The notes beneath the pieces are model-generated. The model was not told the origin of the DNA and searched no databases. It saw nothing but the letters and a program-made list of their open reading frames with translations. This document shows, piece after piece, positions 59,593-64,000 of a stretch of DNA of 64,000 bases. This DNA is from Microbacterium sp. No. 7. Lineage in GTDB: Bacteria > Actinomycetota > Actinomycetes > Actinomycetales > Microbacteriaceae. The position numbers and the translations under genes were made by a program. Location of the stretch: the NCBI RefSeq assembly GCF_001314225.1, contig NZ_CP012699.1, positions 1 to 64,000 on the forward strand, read 5' to 3'. Positions within the stretch are counted from its first letter, which is position 1, and every line of letters starts with the position of its first letter.

Positions 59593-59853
59593 CTACGCGG
59601 CGAGCTGGTAGACCGTGGCGCCGAGGGCGTTGACGGTCTCGCCCTGGATGAGGGTCATGACCCATTCGCCGCCGCCGAGGGCGAGGAACATCACGAACCC
59701 GCACAGCAGGCCTGTGATGACCGTCGTCGCGACGGCGAACTTCACCTTTGCGGCGACGACGAAGAACACGATCGCCGAGACGAGCACGACGAGTCCGCGG
59801 AATGCGGTCGTGCCGTCTGAGACGATCCCGTTGATCCAGTCGAAGAATCCCAT
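59593..59853 (-). CDS. small two-helix membrane protein, VirB2-like
   Basis: An 86-residue protein with membrane segments at ~20-38 (GLVVLVSAIVFFVVAAK) and ~42-62 (ATTVITGLLCGFVMFLALG) separated by a very short loop. Size and layout resemble pilin-like VirB2/TrbC subunits, but no cleavable signal is evident. Confidence 0.7.
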   Translation of the reverse strand: MGFFDWINGIVSDGTTAFRGLVVLVSAIVFFVVAAKVKFAVATTVITGLLCGFVMFLALGGGEWVMTLIQGETVNALGATVYQLAA

Positions 59854-59871
59854 GATGGGTGTTTCCTTTCG

Positions 59872-60870
59872 TTAGTTGCCGGTGCCGGACGGCGACGGCT
59901 CGGGGGTTGCCGACTTCTTCTCAGAGGTCGCTTGCGGTGCAAGATCGATCGCACTGACCTCCCACCGGCCGGCCCGGGCGGTGAGAGTCAGGGAGTAGGT
60001 GGAGGTGAGCTGCTGCTCGAGCGGGCTGAGCAGCGACACCGTGGCGAGGACCTTGACGACGTCGCCGTCCCCCGGCGTCTTGGCCGGCGCGACGTCGGCG
60101 CGCAGGTCGAAGACGCTGACGTTCACGTAGGGGGCAGGCGAGAGTGCGGTGAAGTCGGTACCCGGGGAGCTGAATCTCGCGAGTTCCCCCGAGCCGGCCA
60201 GGTAGGCGCCGAGGAACGCGGACACGGTCTCCGCGGCTGGGTCGCTCGAGCTGATCGTCTGCGCGTACGCCAGGGAGGTCGTCTTCCCCTCCACCGGCGC
60301 CGCAACCGGGGCAGGCAGCCCCACGACCCGGAGGGTCTCTCCCTCGGCCGACACCGCCACCTGGAAGTAGCGGCGCGGCCAGGTCGTCGAGCTCGTGTCG
60401 CTGGAGTCGCTGACGGTCAGCTCCTTCACATTGCCGGCGACGACGACGTTGATGAAGCTCGTCTCGTCGACGGGGGTGATGGACACCACGGCGAGGTTGC
60501 GGTACTCCCAGGGCTGCTCGGAGAGCTGACGGAGCGTAGCCAGGTCGATGTAGTCGCCGAGGTCGCCGGGCGCCTCCTTGCTCGCGCCCAGCCAGGACCC
60601 CACGTAACCCAGCGCGTACCCGCCTGCGGACTGCTGCTGGACGCTCAGCCCTGCCTCCTGCGTCTGCGCAGGCGCGGAAGCGATCGCGGCTGGTCGGGCC
60701 GCGGCCGCGAACAGTGCGATCGGGCCACACGCGATCGCCGCGAACAGAAGCCCCGACAGCAGCCGGCCGCTCATCTGCCGGCCGTGCGTCCAGCTGCTGC
60801 CCTTGGCCTCGGGCGACTTCTGATCCTTCGGAGCCTTGAGCTCCTTCTCACGCTTGCTGAACAGTCCCAT
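59872..60870 (-). CDS. tcpC: TcpC/VirB8-like channel protein
   Basis: A 332-residue bitopic protein: a cytosolic Lys-rich N-terminus, one membrane segment (residues ~35-60), and an extracytoplasmic part of two NTF2-like domains (about 95-205 and 215-315; second includes YSLTLTARAGRWEVSAIDL). Ser/Pro-rich tail. TcpC proteins are scaffold subunits of Gram-positive mating channels. Confidence 0.82.
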   Translation of the reverse strand: MGLFSKREKELKAPKDQKSPEAKGSSWTHGRQMSGRLLSGLLFAAIACGPIALFAAAARPAAIASAPAQTQEAGLSVQQQSAGGYALGYVGSWLGASKEAPGDLGDYIDLATLRQLSEQPWEYRNLAVVSITPVDETSFINVVVAGNVKELTVSDSSDTSSTTWPRRYFQVAVSAEGETLRVVGLPAPVAAPVEGKTTSLAYAQTISSSDPAAETVSAFLGAYLAGSGELARFSSPGTDFTALSPAPYVNVSVFDLRADVAPAKTPGDGDVVKVLATVSLLSPLEQQLTSTYSLTLTARAGRWEVSAIDLAPQATSEKKSATPEPSPSGTGN

Positions 60871-60873
60871 CGT

Positions 60874-61107
60874 TCACACCCCCTCGGCGGCGATCTGCAG
60901 CCGCGCGACACGGCTGGCGGCCTGCCCCGCCTGCGCCAGTCGGGAGGGCTCGAGGGTGCGGCGCATCCGCTCCTGCGCGTTCGGGTCGAGCGCGCTCTCG
61001 TACAGCCCGGCCGCCGCGTGCTGGATGTCGTCAATGGCCCGCAGGGCGTGAGCTGCGTCGCTCACGAAGCCCTCGGGAAACTCGTCTGCCGCTGATGCCT
61101 GAGCCAC
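60874..61107 (-). CDS. hypothetical small protein, first in the transfer operon
   Basis: A 77-residue helical protein (MAQASAADEFPEGFVSDAAHALRAIDDIQHAAAGLYESAL). No membrane segment. First gene after the regulatory region 61158-61239 and three bases before tcpC. Unknown. Confidence 0.6.
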   Translation of the reverse strand: MAQASAADEFPEGFVSDAAHALRAIDDIQHAAAGLYESALDPNAQERMRRTLEPSRLAQAGQAASRVARLQIAAEGV

Positions 61108-61157
61108 CGAACCGACCCTTTCTGTCGCCGTCTAGCACCGGCGGACTCCGGCGCTCA

Positions 61158-61239
61158 CAAGACATTGGTCTTGATTGACCGCCGGATCGGACAGGTCTCC
61201 CCCATCTTTTTTTCGTCTTTCTCAGATTTCGTCTTTTTC
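61158..61239. promoter_or_regulatory. transfer-operon control region
   Basis: Palindrome CAAGAC-ATTG-GTCTTG (61158-61173), then two direct repeats TTCGTCTTTCTC (61212) and TTCGTCTTTTTC (61228), 16 bases apart. Between the divergent tcpC-side operon and the sigma-like gene. Shares GATCGGACA with the control region at 48.21 kb. Confidence 0.65.
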
Positions 61240-61382
61240 CGTCACGATCTGGCTTTTTCACGCGCGTTCTGCGCGAGGCAGCGATGTGTCGCGGGAGAAC
61301 GGACCGAAACGACCAAGAGTCTGAGCAAGACCCGCTGAGGAACGTCGCTCGTGTTCACCCCCGACACGAGAGGCCGAAACTC

Positions 61383-62168
61383 ATGTCCACAACCTCGCTC
61401 ACCTCACGAGCACCCGGACTCCTCACCGCGCTGCGCGCTGAATGGGACCGCAGCTACACGCAGCTCCCCCACCACATCGCCGGCATCGGCGATGTCGTCT
61501 GCGGCGAGCTCACCGCTCAGATCCGAGCTGCTGGCGAAGACGAGCGTGATCGTCTGCTCCACGCACTGCTCGTCGCGGCGCACGACGGCGACCACGTTGC
61601 CGAGCGGATCCTCCTGCACCACATGCTCCCCAAGGCCGTCCACTACGCACGCACCTGCCGGGCGCTGCGCTCCATCTCCTCGACCGGGCACGACTCCGTC
61701 GACGCGGTCGCCACGGCGATCGGAGCGATGTGGCAGTCGATCTCCACCTACAGGCTCACCAACGCCCACCACGTCCAGGGCAACCTCGGCCTGAACGCTC
61801 TGAACATCATCAACGGCTCACTCGACGCCGGCTCTCAGGACCTCCCCGTCGACGATGACTACCTGACCCAGGCCGTGCACGACAACGGCGGCAGCCACGG
61901 CATCGAGCCCGAATGGGGTGAAGACTCCCTGCACGACCTCGTCACCCTCCTGTCCTGGGCGATCGACACCGACACCCTCTCCCCCGACCAGGTCCGCCTC
62001 CTTGCCCGACACGACCTCGCCGAACGGGACGAACGCGAGGCTGTCCGCGACACCCTCGCCGATGAGCTCGGCATCGCTAGAGGGAGCCTCACCCGACGCG
62101 TCCACAGAATCCGCCTCAAGCTCGTCGAGGCGGTCCAGGCCCACGTCCGTACCCACGGCGCCTGGTAA
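61383..62168 (+). CDS. sigma-factor-like regulator
   Basis: A 261-residue protein with a helical sigma-2-like middle (RILLHHMLPKAVHYARTCRALRSI ... DAVATAIGAMWQSISTYR) and a C-terminal helix-turn-helix of sigma-4 type (VRDTLADELGIARGSLTRRVHRIRLKLVEAV). Proteins of this type occur on actinobacterial plasmids and phages; whether it binds RNA polymerase is untested. ATG 61383 after GAGAGG. Divergent from the transfer operon and ends at a strong terminator. It could be the factor reading transfer or array promoters (speculative). Confidence 0.65.
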   Translation: MSTTSLTSRAPGLLTALRAEWDRSYTQLPHHIAGIGDVVCGELTAQIRAAGEDERDRLLHALLVAAHDGDHVAERILLHHMLPKAVHYARTCRALRSISSTGHDSVDAVATAIGAMWQSISTYRLTNAHHVQGNLGLNALNIINGSLDAGSQDLPVDDDYLTQAVHDNGGSHGIEPEWGEDSLHDLVTLLSWAIDTDTLSPDQVRLLARHDLAERDEREAVRDTLADELGIARGSLTRRVHRIRLKLVEAVQAHVRTHGAW

Positions 62169-62213
62169 CGGCTTGAGAACGCCGTAGAACGCCCGCTAGA
62201 CGGGTTCTTAGCT

Positions 62214-62252
62214 CTCAGCGCCCCCCGGGATCGGCCCCCGGGGGGCGCTGAG
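62214..62252 (+). terminator. strong intrinsic terminator
   Basis: Perfect 16-base GC-rich arms (62214-62229, 62237-62252) with a 7-base loop, followed by TCGTTTTG. Insulates the centromere region and parA. Confidence 0.92.
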
Positions 62253-62334
62253 TCGTTTTGGCGCCGCCGAGGGAACACTGGGGGCGGGATGCTCACACCC
62301 CCCACTCCCCGGCCCTCCGCCACACCCTCTTGCC

Positions 62335-62600
62335 CCGTGCCAACTCTCGTTGCATCCTCGTTGCAACCGTTCTGGCACTGCTCGTTGCTCCTCTCTGCCG
62401 TCTATCTGCATATGTTGTGCATATGTGGCTTGCACATAGCTATCAACGTGGTTGCTGTTCTGTACTTGCTTGCATTTCAGTAGCGTGCAGTCTTGCTGTC
62501 TACGTTGCTAGTTATGGTGTGTGTCGGTGTGCTTGCAATCTCCCTTGCAAACTGCGTGCAATCTTGCTGTGATATCGCTTGTAGTTGCTATCTCATATGC
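62335..62600. other. repeat-dense AT-richer region, likely centromere or origin
   Basis: About 265 bases with markedly lower GC than the surroundings and at least 12 short repeats of (G/C)TTGC(A/T), including three CTCGTTGC units at 62348-62385, plus two TGCATATG units (62408-62434) and the CTCATATGCGTTAC motif at the parA promoter. No gene. Position directly upstream of a short parA fits a type Ib parS; iterons of an origin are the alternative. Confidence 0.65.
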
Positions 62601-62608
62601 GTTACAAT
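62579..62608 (+). promoter_or_regulatory. parA promoter with operator motif
   Basis: -35 TTGTAG (62579-62584), 18-base spacer, -10 TACAAT (62603-62608). CTCATATGCGTTAC (62592-62605) fills the spacer and overlaps the -10. Transcription would start at about the ATG at 62616, which opens 16 codons ending at the parA start. Confidence 0.7.
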
Positions 62609-62659
62609 CTCGGCCATGCAGCAGACACCTTCGCGTAGGTATGGCATCGGGCGGATGCC

Positions 62660-63610
62660 ATGCTGAGCGCAGACAAGAGATCACGACTCCGGCGAGTGAT
62701 CGCCGTGATGAACCGCAAGGGCGGCGTGGGGAAGACCTCCATCACCTCGAACCTTGCGGGTGTGCTGGCGCAGGCCGGCTACAAAGTGCTTGCGATCGAT
62801 CTCGATCAGCAGGGGAACCTGGGCGACGACCTGGGGTACCGGCACACGGACTACAACGACCACGGTGCAGCGCTGTTCTTCGCGCTGAACAGCGGGAACC
62901 CACTGGCGCCGGCGAAGGGCATCCGCGAGAACCTCGACGTCGTGCCGGCGGGGGAGCAGACCGCTCTCCTCGCGGACACGCTGACTGGTCGGCAGCGTCG
63001 CAACGAGGATCCCAGCTTTGGCCTGGCGGACAAGCTCGCCGAGATCGCAGACCAGTACGACATCGTGTTGATCGACTGCCCGCCGGGGGATACCGCGATT
63101 CAGACTCAGGCGCTGGTCGCCGCCCGCTGGATCTTGATCCCCACGCAGCCCGACTCGGGCAGCCTCAACGGTCTCGAGCAGCTGGCGCGTGAGGTGATCG
63201 CCACCCAACCCAAGAACCCGACCATCATGCCCCTAGGCGCGGTGCTGTTCCCCATCGACAGCCGCGCCAAGCGGATGAAGGCCCGGAAGCACGAGGAGAT
63301 CAGGGAGATCATGGGCGACCTCGCTCCCGTCTTCACCACGTCTATCCGGTTCTCCCAGACCTCCGGCGTCGACAGTCGCGATCGCGGCCAGCTCGCGATC
63401 GAGTTGGCTCGCGACGCTGAGGAGCAGGACCCGTTCGCCTGGGCGAAGGCTCTCAAGGCGCGGAAGGCGGGGGAGACCGTCGAGGAGACTCCTAGCCAGC
63501 GGATCAGCGACAGCGCAGGTTCGCTTGCCGAGGACTACGTCGAGCTCACGGGAGAGATCCTGCAGGCACTCGCAGCACATGAGAGCTCACCGGCGGGGGA
63601 GGTGGCGTGA
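62660..63610 (+). CDS. parA: partition ATPase ParA
   Basis: A 316-residue ParA without an N-terminal helix-turn-helix (type Ib-like). Deviant Walker A KGGVGKTS at residues ~19-26, IDLDQQGNLGDDLGY (~50), Walker B-region VLIDCPPGDT (~136). It moves plasmid copies apart using ATP with a centromere-binding partner. Overlaps the next gene (TGATG at 63608-63612). Confidence 0.93.
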   Translation: MLSADKRSRLRRVIAVMNRKGGVGKTSITSNLAGVLAQAGYKVLAIDLDQQGNLGDDLGYRHTDYNDHGAALFFALNSGNPLAPAKGIRENLDVVPAGEQTALLADTLTGRQRRNEDPSFGLADKLAEIADQYDIVLIDCPPGDTAIQTQALVAARWILIPTQPDSGSLNGLEQLAREVIATQPKNPTIMPLGAVLFPIDSRAKRMKARKHEEIREIMGDLAPVFTTSIRFSQTSGVDSRDRGQLAIELARDAEEQDPFAWAKALKARKAGETVEETPSQRISDSAGSLAEDYVELTGEILQALAAHESSPAGEVA

Positions 63611-64000
63611 TGTCGGATCTCGGTCAGCCCCGCAAGGCGCAGCACAAGGCATCCGCGTTCGCCGGTCTCCTCAAGCCTGTCGCCGAGCTCGCACCGGAGA
63701 CGGTTCCCGACCCTGTCCCGGAACCGGCACCCGCTGAGCCCGTGTCGATCGTGGAGCCTTCCCCGAAGCCGGCGGACGCACCGGCCACCCCATCCGCGAA
63801 GAGCAAGCGGCGGGTGAGGAGCACCCCACCCCCCAGCGCCCCCGAGGCAGCGTCGACGCCGACGCCGGCCGAGGAGACCACCTCATCAGACGGAGAGAGG
63901 GACCTGGTGAATCAGCCTGTGAACGTCACGCTGCGCGAGAGCTTGATGAACAAGCTCAACGCCTACAAGGAGGAGACGGGGCTCAGCCACCCGATCATCC
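63610..64000 (+). CDS. partition partner protein, start only
   Basis: Begins at 63610, overlapping the parA stop, and runs off the window. The first ~95 residues are a disordered Pro/Ala/Ser linker; from ~98 the sequence NQPVNVTLRESLMNKLNAYKEETGLSH looks like the start of a ribbon-helix-helix domain. That is the expected centromere-binding partner of a type Ib ParA. Confidence 0.8.
   Translation, partial: MSDLGQPRKAQHKASAFAGLLKPVAELAPETVPDPVPEPAPAEPVSIVEPSPKPADAPATPSAKSKRRVRSTPPPSAPEAASTPTPAEETTSSDGERDLVNQPVNVTLRESLMNKLNAYKEETGLSHPII

Noticed and set aside
1..64000. tRNA or rRNA genes
   Set aside because: I saw no cloverleaf-like sequence with conserved TTCGA and CCA-end features, nor rRNA-like stretches, though I could not run a covariance search.

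Overview
The window is high-GC DNA (only a few stretches fall below that, notably about 62.3-62.6 kb) with actinobacterial gene style: GTG and TTG starts, ATGA overlaps, DUF4192 and DUF3560 proteins, a VbhA/Fic pair and a CmtR regulator. It looks like part of a large plasmid of a member of the Microbacteriaceae or a near relative. That placement is inferred from gene content and style, not from a search.

Layout. (1) 0-19.6 kb is a plasmid accessory region. Its left part is built from single-gene expression units: a sigma70-type promoter with a nearly invariant start region (16 bases, GTCAAGTCAACTAATC, just after the -10 box), an AGGAGG-type ribosome site, one gene, and often a GC-rich terminator hairpin. 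Eight complete or near-complete copies occur between 0.8 and 9.1 kb, one at 17.3 kb, and one degenerate reversed copy at 12.03 kb. The genes include DUF4192, two DprA-like proteins, a DUF1524-type HNH nuclease and several unknowns; a type III-like restriction-modification pair (12.2-16.7 kb) and a Mom-like DNA-modification gene follow. (2) 19.6-45.4 kb is a mobile-element pile-up that splits the mom gene: its first 199 codons lie at 19.0-19.6 kb and its last ~108 codons at 45.4-45.7 kb, in the same frame. The pile-up holds an IS21-family element carrying a tryptophanyl-tRNA synthetase gene behind a Trp-Trp-Trp leader peptide, a 922-bp second copy of its right end, two IS256-family elements with perfect 8-9 bp target duplications, a DDE element split by one of them, a Tn552/Tn5053-like transposon with a PadR-membrane-lipoprotein operon, a cadD-cmtR cadmium unit, a VbhA-Fic toxin-antitoxin pair, and fragments of chromosomal and restriction-modification genes. 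(3) 45.8-61.1 kb, all leftward, is a conjugation region of the Gram-positive type: TcpC/VirB8-like, small membrane proteins, VirB4-like ATPase, VirB6-like membrane protein, a two-domain cell-wall hydrolase and an FtsK/TcpA-type coupling ATPase, interrupted at 50.7-51.9 kb by a transposase-less IS21-like cassette with an acetyltransferase. No relaxase is seen in this window. (4) 61.4-64 kb holds a sigma-like regulator, a strong terminator, an AT-richer repeat-dense region that is a likely centromere (or origin), parA, and the start of a second partition gene.

How it fits together: the backbone provides partition and transfer, the promoter-array region looks like a co-regulated set of protective or establishment genes, and a short palindrome-like motif (CTCATATGCGTAAC) recurs at the parA promoter, one array promoter, the transfer-region intergenic space and the right edge of the island, suggesting one plasmid regulator ties these regions together. 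Functions of most small genes cannot be assigned from sequence alone.
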